Source of the DNA: Prosopocoilus inquinatus
Lineage: Eukaryota > Arthropoda > Insecta > Coleoptera > Lucanidae
DNA length: 64,000 nt
NCBI GenBank assembly: GCA_036172665.1
Contig: CM069871.1
Coordinates: forward strand, 62,370,713-62,434,712
Direction: 5' to 3'
The notes beneath the pieces are model-generated. The model had not been told where the DNA came from. It saw nothing but the letters and a program-made list of their open reading frames with translations, and ran no database searches. Made by a program: the position numbers and the translations under genes. How positions within the stretch are numbered: the first letter of the stretch is position 1; each line of letters opens with the position of its first letter. Shown here piece by piece: positions 1 through 10,585 of the stretch.

Positions 1-41
1 ATTCAAAATTAACTACAACTGCACATAAGGCATGGATATTT

Positions 42-200
42 TTAGGTTAGGTTGCATTCGTCTTCTATGAGGAGACCATCCTTGTCATACGGCAGGAAAA
101 GCCAGACTCTTTTCGGTGAGGGCTTTGAATAAAAAATTTTGTTGAGAAGCTTTAACACAATTAGGTGTAGATTTTTGATCACCAAACCAATTAAGTTCAT
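42..200 (-). other. Unresolved coding-like patch (both strands)
   Basis: A GC-richer patch near the left edge. On the minus strand an ATG at 200 opens a 52-codon frame ending in a stop near 42; its C-terminal part has ordinary protein-like composition (ends GLLIEDECNLT). On the plus strand, bases about 56-111 read FYEETILVIRQEKPDSF between an acceptor-like TTTTTAG (about 49-55) and a donor-like GTGAGG (about 112). Either may be a real exon and both cannot be. I do not recognise either product, and the window edge hides the context. Low confidence. Confidence 0.2.
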
Positions 201-427
201 GGACTACGATTTGTTTTTTTTTGTTTTTCTTCGTTTTATACCAGATGCCTGATTAATTATCCTCGGAAGTAAAAAGGTCGATTCTTTCACAGGAAAGTGG
301 AAAGGAAATTCACTTGATTCCGAAAGTGAAAATTCATTCAAATTATTTTTGTTTTTCATGACGTGTTTCAGCGAATGCCAAGAGAAGTTTCATTTGGTGC
401 CAAAAAAACGCGCGCAAACCGCGGTGA

Positions 428-619
428 CTAATACCTCAGAAAAGTATGCCACAGATGCTTTAAACCATAACAGATAACACCGGTACAATAAATAAAGATG
501 CCAAAAATCGATAATCCATACCAGTTCGCAGTGGTAGTTGGCAAGGCCATCCTTTTTCCAGAGGCGGACGATTCTGATTCGTCGATTTTTTCCTTCATAC
601 TTGAAGAGGCTTCATTCAT
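428..619 (-). CDS. Putative small single-pass membrane protein (63 aa)
   Basis: An intact 63-codon ORF. The start at 619 has an acceptable insect context (ATCAATG). The first 30 or so residues are polar and Ser/Glu/Lys-rich, followed by one hydrophobic segment at about residues 34-53 (NWYGLSIFGIFIYCTGVICYG) and a short basic/aromatic tail. This is the layout of a small integral membrane protein with a cytosolic acidic N-terminus. I do not recognise the family and give no function. Upstream on the gene strand, 850-1060 is the most GC- and CpG-rich stretch nearby and would suit a promoter. No clear AATAAA is seen just downstream. The last codons include a donor-like GAG/GTATTA, so a further exon is possible. 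It may be a real small gene or a chance ORF. Confidence 0.4.
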   Translation of the reverse strand: MNEASSSMKEKIDESESSASGKRMALPTTTANWYGLSIFGIFIYCTGVICYGLKHLWHTFLRY

Positions 620-639
620 TGATTAGAAAACACGCAAAA

Positions 640-3600
640 TTAAACGAACATCTTTTCAAAACCGCCCGGTTGAGGTATACTATCACCTATCACTATCACA
701 ACCACTAGAACTGCACAAATTATTAAAACACAAAAAAAACAGAACAATTTCAGCATCGGCGATTCGTTTTAAAGCTAAACTCGTTCGAATCTATTATAAA
801 ACTGTAACAAACACTATAGCTTGGCAACCTTTATCATATCGCGTCCGCGACTCGTATCCTAAATAAGACCGCAGGTGTAACGAATTTTCAGCAATTTATT
901 AGCGCATTTAACGTTAGATAACGGGGCCGGAGAGATTACAGAATTCGCTCCTCGTGAGTCACTCACGGACACGTTGATAATAAAAGGCGAAAGTCAGTGT
1001 TCTCCGTAACTCGGAAAACGAGTGGGATCGGAGAGGGCTATGGCACTTTGTTGTTTTGTTCGCGATGGAACACCTTCGCTGTGTGTTCTTTTAACACCGG
1101 ACTCACCACATTAAGCACAAAGTTACTGACCGGACTGTATTATACCTTACAAGCCAGAGCGACGGAAACGCGAAATATCAGCAACTACGTATTCAGATCT
1201 TTAATTCACTAATAAAAATATAGGCGAATTCAAAAGGCAAGTTGAAAGAACTTCTAGGTGAAGACAGGTTTTTGCATAAAGAAATCCTATGTAAGAAGTG
1301 CGTGTACTTTTAGCATAAGAAAAATAAATCATTGCAAAAAAAACACTGATTCATATTAATATCTAAATAAATACTGCTACTGCAGAAGCTTAATTTCTTA
1401 TATTAATTTTCTATCATTCAGATAATTAAATGTGAATATTTGTCTGATCTATTTATTTTCTGTGTCTATCCTTCATTGCTTTCTTACCTAATTTTTAAGT
1501 AGGTATTCATTCACTTAGAACCAATTGGTTTATTGTTTGTTTTCAAAGATACACATTTTAGTGTGTAATAGACTGGCATCTAAACAAAAAACTTATTAAA
1601 ACTGAAAACTACATAGAAGTACAAGAGCTTTTACCTTTTGAAATTTGTAGTAGTAATATGCCTTTCGGTCATTGTTGGTTTGTTAGAATGAGTAGTGATT
1701 ACCTAGTGTCAACTTTTCCTATATATACTGACATTTATTGCTTATTGTTTTATTTATATCTCACTCCATTTATCACTTGTCAGCAGCCTTATCGTCGTAC
1801 ATTTATCCCAAGTTCTCAATACTTGTTTGCTTAGAATTAAATACTTGTAATTGCTAAAGCACAATCTGTATATATGACAACGATTATAGTTTATACCAAT
1901 ATAATTTAAAAGCACAAGAGGAATGTGAAAATGATCGAGAAGTAAAAAGCCTTGGCCCAATTTTGTTTCATTTTGCAAATTTAGGTTAGGTTAGTTAAGT
2001 TAGTTAGGTAAATATCAAATTAAAAGAAAGTGTTAGGTTCTTTATTGCAAACTAAAGTGTCCTATTATTTTTCATTCAAAAACGGGACGACCTTGAAAAA
2101 TTAAACAAGTACAGTCACTACACTCAACCGAAAAAGTTATGATGAGAACTATCTACACGTATAATTTAAAAAGTACGTAGAATTTTATCATTATGTTTCA
2201 ATTTGCGACACAAAAATGTCATGGATACTAATGAATGGTATTCAATAGTTTCGTGTAAAAAAACAGTTAATTTGAAGCTTAAATTAAATCTGGCATAAAT
2301 TTGAAAAAGCAGGAGACTCACTGATAAACAGTGCTGCCAACTTAGTGGATTTTCCGCCAGTTCTAGCTTAACAGAAATTACATCTGGACTGGAATTTTCC
2401 ATATAGCTGCTAGGGGATTTCCTAGCTTATTTACTCGTTTTGTTCATCGGAAATATGACTGATGAAATTGGTAAAAGAGAATAAAATGATAGTAACGAAT
2501 TTAGAATTGAACGTTAGAGACTATCATAGAAAATTAGAAACTGTTCTAGGACGTTATAGGTTATCCTAGAAAATTAGAAACTATCCTAGAATTAGAGACT
2601 AGGCTGGAAAATTATAAACTATCCTAGAACAGTAGAAACTAGACAAGTTAGACGTTGTAATGGTCATTATCTATACCAAGATCACAGGTAGTGTTGCCGT
2701 CTTGGCGAATTTATCTCAAAAAGTATCGATTTTAACCTCTTACGTTAAATGAGACACGTGTGAAGTACAGCTGTTTACAAAACCAAATCAAACATTTTGT
2801 AGAAATGAAATCTTTTAAAAATTTAGCTGAAAATCGTTTTTGATCGCAGTGCATCCCTCAAGCATCCTCTGTACAGCTGTTTCAGGTTACGCTACTTAAG
2901 CTTTTGTAATTTTTGACTAACAGCGAAACTGATAAAGTAACAAAGTAAAGAAACGTATTTAACCAAAATGTTTCAGAATAATTTGCAGTTAATAAAATAA
3001 TATAAAAAAATAACGAATAAGTTTTATTTAGAAATAGTGATAAAATACAGCGGACAAAAATCGAAACCCCTCACGACATCTTTGTGAATATATTTTTAAG
3101 AGCTAGCTAAGTGCGACAATTAGGAACCTAACAACAAATTAAACTCTTTATTATCTAATGATTAAGTTTATTTCAGCGTAAACGGCGTGTTTACTAAAAA
3201 CCTAAAATATCCTTGTAAAAGTCTGACGAAAACGCCAAAAAAATTCTAATTATTACGATTTTTATTTCGACGTTTTACAAAAGAGCCATATTCAGCTACA
3301 TTAAAAATTGCATTTACTTGTAAATAATAAATTTGATGCGAATTTTGTGCGGTCACGGTGTGTGATAGTAAGTACCTACATTAATCTTATTTGGAAAATT
3401 GAGATCAACTTTTTTTAAATAAAGTTTTCAATTTCGTATAAAGTATCCATAGAGAAAAAGAAAGCCGATAGAGAAACAAAGATTGACGCTACAAAAGTTT
3501 AATTTCAAAGATACGTGCAACGAATAGTCGGAACGACAGGCAACCAACACAACGAGCGAGCACACAAACCAAATAGATAGATTATTTAACGTAGAATACT

Positions 3601-4954
3601 ATCTTCCTTTTTTTTTTGGAGGCAACCAACGATACTCGCGCGCTAAACACGCTCACGTAATTATGTAACAGGACGTAAAACAATATATCTTTGGCTATCA
3701 AGGGTATCTTCAAAAAACATCATTTTCTAAATATTTTTGAAAGATAAGCAGGGCCCCTGTAACCATGTGTGCAATGTCTTGGTATTTTTTTTTTCGACAA
3801 AACATTAATCGGAAACAACTTCTTGTCTGTCCAAAAAAACTATCCACAAGGCTGAACTGTCTTGATAAAGCCGTCAACGTCACGGCAAAACGTCGACAAA
3901 AATAGAACAGTTAATTGAGGCAATTAAAAGTAAAAAAGTTCAATTTTTGCAATTTTCATTTGCCAAACTTTTCATAAAAAATTTAATGTACTTAATAATT
4001 TTATTAGGTAAAAATATAAATTATGTAAGCTGTTACGGTTTGGTTAAAAAAAATCAAATTACATTTTACTTTTTAAGTTTTTAGATATTTAAGTTACTTT
4101 GCTTTTGTGATTTTCTTTCTTTTTTTCTAATATTAATAACAAGAGCGCACTTGCATTCTTTGGGGGAGTCTGAACAGAGATCGGTCCAGCAGATTGGGAC
4201 CCTACGAGCCTATCTCCACTCTCATTACACTCGGTGGCCCCCGCAGAGATGTTAAATGCCTAATATATCTAAAAATGTTGTTTTTTTTTTTCCACTTTTT
4301 TTTGTTTCTTTTAAGTTTTTTGATAATTATGATAATTGATCGTTTATGCATGCTCTCATTCGAGAGCCCACGTGATCTAGAAACTTGAAAAAAAGTGAAG
4401 GAAAATTTTAAGAAAAGTGAAGGAAAATGTTTAAAAAAAGTTGAAAACTTTAAAAAATTTGTCCCTTGTTTAAATTTTTTCATTTTTTTTGTTTTTAATT
4501 GGCCCTTTTTGCATGTCCCAACTCATCTGTCAGAGGGCGGCAAAATATGGAGCGGCTTTTGGTCTCGTGGAGGCCTTGAAGATAAAATGCATTTTTCAGT
4601 TTTGCAAGGAATATGTATAATACATAATTTTTGAGATTTTTTCCTTATCGTTCAGATTTAACATAGAAATCATGTGCAAAAGAAATTTCAAATCGACACC
4701 TGCAGGTTTATGTGTCGTGTTATCGATTGTGAAGGGAAAATTGTAGACGTTCATCCTTAACTTCTTTTTTGATGTTTAAATCTAAATATTCAGCAGATTG
4801 TAAAATTTATAAGCATATGATATGTGAAAAAGAAAATGCTTTAGTTCAAGCGGAACGTATTAACGTATATGTTTTATTATTCGCCCCATGTCTCTGTCAC
4901 CTTCATATGATATTTTTTATTTTTTTTATTTTTTTTTATTTATTGTCATGTACG
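640..4954. other. AT-rich intergenic/intronic DNA, no gene seen
   Basis: No supported coding region. A CpG-richer island lies at 850-1060. A degenerate run of insect-telomere-like TTAGG units sits at 1981-2008. A short tandem repeat is at 2514-2644 and homopolymer tracts are at 4280-4500. The block at 4140-4260 is GC-richer (ends in GGTGGCCCCCGCAGAG) but I could not assign it. If the large minus-strand gene at 5994-7940 continues leftwards, this is mostly its next intron. I searched for a following exon with a coiled-coil-like frame and did not find one. Confidence 0.5.
2514..2644. repeat. Short tandem repeat, about 30-bp unit, 4-5 copies
   Basis: Imperfect tandem copies of a unit built on ATCCTAGAAAATTAGAAACT. 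Copies differ by small indels and substitutions. No coding meaning is seen. Confidence 0.7.
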
Positions 4955-4966
4955 TAGTTAACAACA

Positions 4967-5107
4967 AATAAAATAGCGACATCTTGCTATCGCTTTTTGA
5001 CCTGACATTGCAGTAGGATAGACAAATTGAAGCGGGATTTGCTCCTAATAAGTCCCCCATGCAAGGCGGCCATGCTTGCTGTCAAAGCATAATGAAAATT
5101 TTTCTAG
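4967..5107. mobile_element. Short dispersed repeat with 12-bp flanking duplication
   Basis: A 141-bp segment bounded by the direct repeat TAGTTAACAACA (4955-4966 and 5108-5119). A second, inverted copy of the segment is at about 37000-37115: both contain CCCCCATGCAAGGCGG and GCTTGCTGTCAAAGCATAAT. The long target duplication points to target-primed (SINE-like) insertion rather than a cut-and-paste MITE. No A/B box or poly(A) tail was recognised, so the class is open. Confidence 0.6.
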
Positions 5108-5650
5108 TAGTTAACAACATTAATATTTGAATTAAAATTAATGTGCATGCACAAATAATATCGATTATTTTTAATTTGGTTCATTTTGTTTCAGGGATTC
5201 ATTGTCAAATTTTGTACAGTAAAAATCTAAATTCTGTACAACAAAAATTCAAATTCTGTACAATAAAAATTCAAATTTTGTGAAGTGTGTAACTACGAAG
5301 TCAGGTTCCCTCTTTATAAATTGGTGACTATGTTGAATTGTTCACTAGCTCGCTATTTTCAGGAAAATTCTGCTTTTAACAGATTTCAAATTTAATCAAC
5401 ACTAATTTTCTTATATTGGAAGCATTTAAAAAACAGGACTGCACGAATAATTATGTTTTATTTCTCAGCATACTTGAATATTTCTTAAAAAATCCGAACG
5501 ATGAACTTTGATATCCTTAAGTGTCTTGCAAAACGAAAAAAATAAATTAACAATCAAACTAGAGAAAAGAATGAAAGTTTTAACCGCATGTGCACTTCTT
5601 ACACAACTTATAAGCACTTATAAGTAAATTCTCCATGTATTTATTTATTT

Positions 5651-5799
5651 ATCCAACACTTGTTTATTATGAAGTCATTATAATGTCGATTTTGAATATA
5701 TTATGAGTTCTATAAAACACTAGTGGAATTATGAACACATAATTAAACTGTTATTCAAGGCCGGCATTATTATGACTTCGTAATAAACAGGTATTGGAT
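5651..5799. mobile_element. Palindromic MITE
   Basis: Inverted arms of about 35 bp: ATCCAACACTTGTTTATTAT at the left and its near reverse complement ending TATTGGAT at the right. The right half and its flank (about 5700-5935) recur in direct orientation at about 56980-57172, including AAAACTATGTATTAC and CCTTATAA, so the dispersed repeat is larger than the palindrome. Confidence 0.6.
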
Positions 5800-5993
5800 A
5801 AAACTATGTATTACAGTCGCGCCTTAACAGCAAATAAGTCACTCAAGAAAAATTAGCCCATTCGAGCAAGCTCTCGTGGTTAAACATCCTTTCGTGACTT
5901 GTATTTGCCTTATAAGAGACTTGTATAATAAACAGCTGTTATAAACGCTTTGTTCTTAAAGCAGTTGAAAACTGAAGGCAAATCAGTACTCAC

Positions 5994-7940
5994 GTTTTAG
6001 GTAAATTCCCAGCTAAATTCGACCATTCTCTCACCAGCTCATTCCTGGGCGGTAATTCGGAGATTGTCCTGTTTACGCTGTCGTCCAAAGAATAGAATTG
6101 ACGACGATCCGACCTACGAAAATAGATTACATCATGCAAAAAATGATACTGAAGCATCAACTTACCTGTCATGTACTTCATCCAAGCCACTGCTCTGACT
6201 GTAATCATAATCCAACATCATATCATCAGACGCAATGCTCTCACATGCCGACAAAGTCTCAACGGAATCGCTTCGGTTCAGCAAAATTTTCCTGCGCCTG
6301 CTCAGCAACGGACTACTTTCAAATGCCTTCCGCCTTTGCTTCGGAGTTAACTCAATAAGGGTGTTGTTCTCCGAAACCGGCGGGGCGAAAGACTCACTGT
6401 TTGCCGAAGTTAGAGTTTCGTCAAAAACCAGCGCAGGTTGATCAGCTATTTCATCGTCGATTAAGAAGTCTTTTCCATCCGAAAGCGACAGGGAATTGGA
6501 CGCATTCGTAGGCGTACCAGGACAAGATATGGTCAGCGTTTGTTTCTCGTTAATATCCTTAGAATTAGAGGAGCTCTTGCTGAGTTTCCTTTTGCTCTCC
6601 TCTGCCAAATCGGAGTAACTACAAACTAGGCTATCAGTTGGCGAGGTCTCATCTTCTAATAAATTGCTTGTTTTGCTGGCTGCTGCAACCGCTGCGAATT
6701 TCGGGTCTTCAATGGTCATCAGGACATGTCTGATTTCGTTTTTTGGCATCGGATTATTCAGCGAAGCGTTCATCAACGTTTCGAAAGCAGCCGTAACGTC
6801 AGCCGGTTTTCGAACTGGGGATTGATCTCTGTCTTTGCTCTCGTCGCTCGAGCTAAAACTGCAATTAAAATCATCGGCCATCGCTTCGCCCGCGTTCCCC
6901 CAGAGCTGATCGTCTGAACTCGGAGGGCTCATGTCGCTCTTGAACTGCTTCGATTTTAGGAAAGTCTTCACCGGCGGCGGTAAATTTTTCTCGTTAGTGT
7001 ATTTTTCGCTGTAAGTCTTTTCCTCCTCTCCATAATCTCCGGACTTCCTTCGGTTTCTGTCTATGTTCCGCTGATACTCCAGGGCCCTCTCGCGGACGAT
7101 TCCTGTGTTTTGGAATGCGCTGGGAAGACGAGGGAGCGGAAGGGCCGGTTCGTTGCAATCGTCTAAATCGCGTACATCGAAGGTGTTTCCGGTCATCACC
7201 ACTCCCAAATTTCTCGCCTTCTGTCGATTCCTGCGGGCCCCGAAAGTCGGGGAGCAAGTCAGCGTTTCTATACCATTATCAGGATCTATGTTTCCGGTGC
7301 TGATGTGACTATCGACCCCCGAATCTTCAGTTAAGGAACCGTCTTTCGAGGAACTATCATCGCCAAGTGGCAATCCCCCGTTGTTTATCTTCTTGTTGTT
7401 GTTAGCGAGCGTTTTGGCAGTTTTTGATTCTATAACGCGTACGGGAAATTCCGCGCTGGGTAACTTAGTTGTTTGAAGTGTAAATTTTGTGGGGATGCCA
7501 TAATCGGTCTTCCCCGTTGCGTTTTTGTTGCTGTCTACAGGGCTGGTTATTTTGGCTGCGACCGGCTTGACTCTTGCAGTTTCTGCATTGTTGTTTCTAT
7601 ATTCTAATTGCGTGGGTTGTATGGTGTTAATATCTGAGATTTTGTTGTATCTGTTGGCCGAGGGTTGCCTAAATCCGAATCTGCTGACGCGAGTTGCGTT
7701 CGCTTCTTTTTTGGGTGGGGCTAATCTAGGGGTTGTTCTACCGGATGAGGCAGAGAGAGAATCGCTGTTGCGGTTTCCGTTTCGATCTATAACGTCCGCG
7801 ATGGCGAGACGACGAGCAGCGGCTGGATTTCCCGTTAGGGTTGGTATGACGGAACGCTTCTTGAATCCAAAAGACATTGCGACTCCCTTTGATAGCGATT
7901 GCTGCTGCTTTCTTGAGCCTTCTCTCTCATCATTAGGACT
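5994..7940 (-). CDS. Ser-rich SxIP protein, CCSER/Gcap14-like, two exons of a larger gene
   Basis: Two exons can be joined. Exon 7940-6166 follows an acceptor TTCTTCTAG and ends at donor GTAAGT. A 52-nt intron (6165-6114) follows, then exon 6113-5994 with donor GTGAGT; the split AG+G codon keeps the frame. An in-frame ATG at 7877 would give 570 codons in the large exon, but the frame stays open 21 codons upstream to the acceptor, so translation probably starts in an earlier exon. The product is disordered and Ser/Asn/Lys-rich. Numbered from the ATG, residues 9-12 are SVIP after KKR, an SxIP motif of the kind bound by EB1. Near the end of the large exon is SDDMMLDYD in a context resembling the EDDLMLDLE motif I know from vertebrate CCSER proteins. 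Family knowledge: CCSER2/Gcap14 tracks microtubule plus ends. Neuron navigators (sickie) also carry SxIP and FGFKK-like motifs and remain the alternative. The C-terminal coiled-coil part lies beyond the window or was not found. Confidence 0.75.
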
Positions 7941-8914
7941 CTAGAAGAAAATAATATTGTAGATTAGAAGAGTGAATATTAAGATTGCAGTAATTAAAAA
8001 TTTCAAGCACGTGAATCATTCATTTGTTATTCAGATGTTGATAAAAGATATATATAGGAGGTCGTAAAGTTCTTTAACATATTACATGTATATTTTTAAT
8101 CAAGAAATAAACAAAAAAATCCTTAATTTATGTTGTTCAGAATTCTATTATTTCTGCCTTAAAAAAAAGATTTAGTAAAAGTTTGTACCCATAGATTTTT
8201 TTATTAAACGTTTTATTACAAAAGAAGAAATGAAGAGGTCGAAAAAGTTCGATTAACAAATTCTAAGAATTCGTCGCCTCGGGGGTCTCTTTCTCCTTTC
8301 GCATTCACTACAAAATTCAATGGAGGACTACAATCTTTTGTACTCGATTATATTAAAGTATCACTCACTCGCCGACATAATACTTTCAGTGAAAGCCACG
8401 GTTTTCGAAAGGGCACGCGATCTTGGCCCGTCTTCAGATACCGGTCACTCAACACAGGTTATAATTAATAGGTTTTGCTTAAATGATTTACTTTCTAGAT
8501 AAACGCAGGATAATATAGTCTTGTTGTATAATCTATTATTATAAATGGCATGGTTTGAGATATAATTACGAAGTGAATAAATAAATAGATCGAACTATAG
8601 ACAATTTCATGATTATTTAGACCGAAGAAATGTTTTCTTAAAGTATATTTGCAACCGAGATTATATGTTTACGGGCACCTGAATAGGCTTAATTTTGTAC
8701 GTGATTGGATATTTGACTTGTTCGTTTCAAGCGAAATATTTTTTGCAATGTTTTTTGAAAGTAATTGAAGTCGAATTTTGCCGTATGAAAATTGTAAGAA
8801 AATAGTTTGTAAACTTCAAACGGACACTGAAGATACTTAAGAAATATTTCATAACATGGAGATCAGCTAAACGTATAAAGGACTCGTCTGTCACAAACGG
8901 GGCTTGTGATATAC
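7941..8914. other. Start of the long intron upstream of the 7940 exon
   Basis: AT-rich DNA with one GC-richer island at about 8270-8460. That island could be an internal promoter for transcripts starting near 8.4 kb and using the ATG at 7877; this is inference only. The 60-codon plus-strand ORF over it has no supporting features. Confidence 0.35.
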
Positions 8915-9082
8915 TGTTAACACGATTTTTACGTTCATTTTAATGAATCACATACACTTGTAAAAAAAAAAAAACAATTGAAATATAAATAAAAAACTTT
9001 CATATAAAAAAAGGTAATTGTACCAGCGAAATTTTTCTGTAAACAAACACAAAGAAATACAGTCCACTATATCGAATCAACA
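8915..9082 (+). repeat. 5' LTR of BEL/Pao copy 1
   Basis: 168-bp LTR with TG...CA ends. It contains AAATATAAATAAAAAAC, which offers both a TATA-like and an AATAAA-like element. It differs from the LTRs of the minus-strand copy by two substitutions (GAAATATAA versus GCAATATAA, and CTGTAAAC versus CTGCAAAC) and A-tract length. Confidence 0.95.
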
Positions 9083-9092
9083 TATTATTTTT

Positions 9093-9112
9093 TGGTCCTT
9101 CGAGCCGGATTC
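9093..9112 (+). promoter_or_regulatory. Primer-binding site, tRNA-Tyr
   Basis: TGGTCCTTCGAGCCGGATTC, 10 nt after the 5' LTR, is complementary over 20 nt to the CCA-ended 3' terminus of insect tRNA-Tyr as I recall it. The same site occurs on the minus strand in copy 2 (about 46086-46105). Confidence 0.85.
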
Positions 9113-9382
9113 AAGATTTACAAGAACTAAGCGCATCAGCGAAGAAGAGAAACACCGCATAGAAAACTATCGTTCAGGACTACAGATAAGGCTCTAGAAC
9201 AGTTCTAGAATTTGTAGGCTGCTATCTGTGTTAAGGTAGTACACATTTATAAAACACATTCATACTTTTATACATTTATTTGCAAAAGAAAATATTTTGA
9301 CAAATATTTTTACACATTAACACAATTTCTTTGTAACTAGGTTACAATAATTCAATTCATAGTTTTCTGAATTTGAAAAGTC

Positions 9383-10564
9383 ATGCAAGACGTCACATCT
9401 ACTGAAAAACTTGTGCGTAAACGAGGTACTATTAAATACAAACTAACAAATTTTATAAAATATTTACGCACAGTTCAAGATGCATATGCAAGTGATCAAG
9501 TTTTAGCAGAAAAAACAATCATTGAATTGCAAGATCGTAGTAGCAAGTTTGCATCGTTGTTTGAGGAATTTGATGAAACTCAGAGTAAAATAGAATATAT
9601 TTGCGATGAAGATGACTTAGAAAGGCAATATTTAGAGAGAGAAGATTTCACTGAAAAGCATTCATCCGCAATCACAGACGCAAAATTTATTTTAAAGCAA
9701 GTCTGCACACCTGTCATCCAAATTCAAAGCGACAGTATCACTGGCATATCAGATTCCTCAAAACAAAACGGTATTTCTCACAACATTAAACTTCCAACAA
9801 TTAAACTTGCAAAATTTAACGGTGCATATGATAATTGGTTGGAATTCAAAGATACTTTTGAGTCACTAATTAATTCAAACAAATCAATTGACAATGTTCA
9901 GAAGTATCATTATTTACGTGCTTCACTAGAAGGTGACGCACTAAAGGTTATACAGTCTCTAGAATTCTCATCCGAAAATTACATAATCGCATGGGAACTA
10001 CTTTGCAATAGGTATAATAACATCAGATTGTTAATTAATAATCACATCAAATCTCTGTTTGAATTAAATTCACTTACAAAGGAGTCCTCAAGAGGAATAA
10101 GAGACTTGATAGATACCATTTTTAAACATTTAAGAGCTCTTCAAACACTAGAACAACCAACAGAACATTGGGACACTTTGTTGATATTTTTAATTACGTC
10201 AAAATTAGACAAATTTACTGTTCGGGAATGGGAAAAAGTTAAAACAGGCAATAATTTCCCAACACTTTCTGAATTCAAGAGTTTTTTGAATTCAAGAGCA
10301 GATTTTCTAGAAACACTTGAAATCAATCATAATAAAATTGCCAAAGAACATAAACAGTTACATAATAATATCAAACAAGTTTCGTTAATATCCTCAAATG
10401 TGAAATGTCCTGTATGTAATGGGGCACATTTAATTTATTATTGTGAAAAATTCTTAAAATTAAATTTGTCAGATAAATTAAATGTGCCCCATTACATACA
10501 GGACATTTCACATTTGAGGATATTAACGAAACGAATCCTAACTTTTTGCAAAATTTTGAAGTAA
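9383..10564 (+). pseudogene. gag: BEL/Pao gag, copy 1, truncated by premature stop (393 aa)
   Basis: Begins at the ATG after the leader and reads the Gag region. A Lys-rich N-terminus is followed by a DUF1759-type capsid domain at about residues 135-300 (contains FNGAYDNWLEFKDTF) and the first zinc knuckle, CPVCNGAHLIYYC. After residue 367 the reading frame enters the inverted insertion and stops at TAA 10562-10564. The minus-strand copy runs straight on at this point, so the stop is a lesion of this copy and not a programmed gag/pol boundary. Without readthrough this copy makes Gag lacking two of three zinc knuckles and no Pol. The first 367 residues are identical to copy 2. Confidence 0.9.
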
Positions 10565-10585
10565 GAAAATTTGTCAGATAAATTA
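10462..10585 (+). other. 105-bp templated double-inversion insertion in gag-pol
   Basis: Compared with copy 2, 105 bp are added here. Bases 10474-10532 (59 nt) are the exact reverse complement of 10379-10437. A single untemplated G (10533) follows. Bases 10534-10573 (40 nt) are the exact reverse complement of 10902-10941. Both outer junctions have 7-nt microhomology (TAAATTA, AAATTTG), and the 19-bp target tract AAATTTGTCAGATAAATTA is duplicated at 10462-10480 and 10567-10585. The insertion keeps the frame but brings in a TAA. The layout is diagnostic of serial template switching. Confidence 0.93.

Noticed and set aside
1981..2008. Interstitial telomere (TTAGG)n
   Set aside because: Only two perfect units followed by degenerate ones; too short to claim telomeric origin.
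4202..4634. ORFs on both strands at 4202-4634
   Set aside because: Driven by A/T homopolymers giving Lys- or Phe-rich peptides; no coding signature.
7525..7944. 139-codon plus-strand ORF over the Ser-rich exon
   Set aside because: Antisense shadow of the well-supported minus-strand exon with splice sites; no motif of its own.
10561..10571. Programmed gag/pol stop or frameshift in the plus BEL copy
   Set aside because: The sister copy reads through in one frame and the stop lies wholly inside the inverted insertion.
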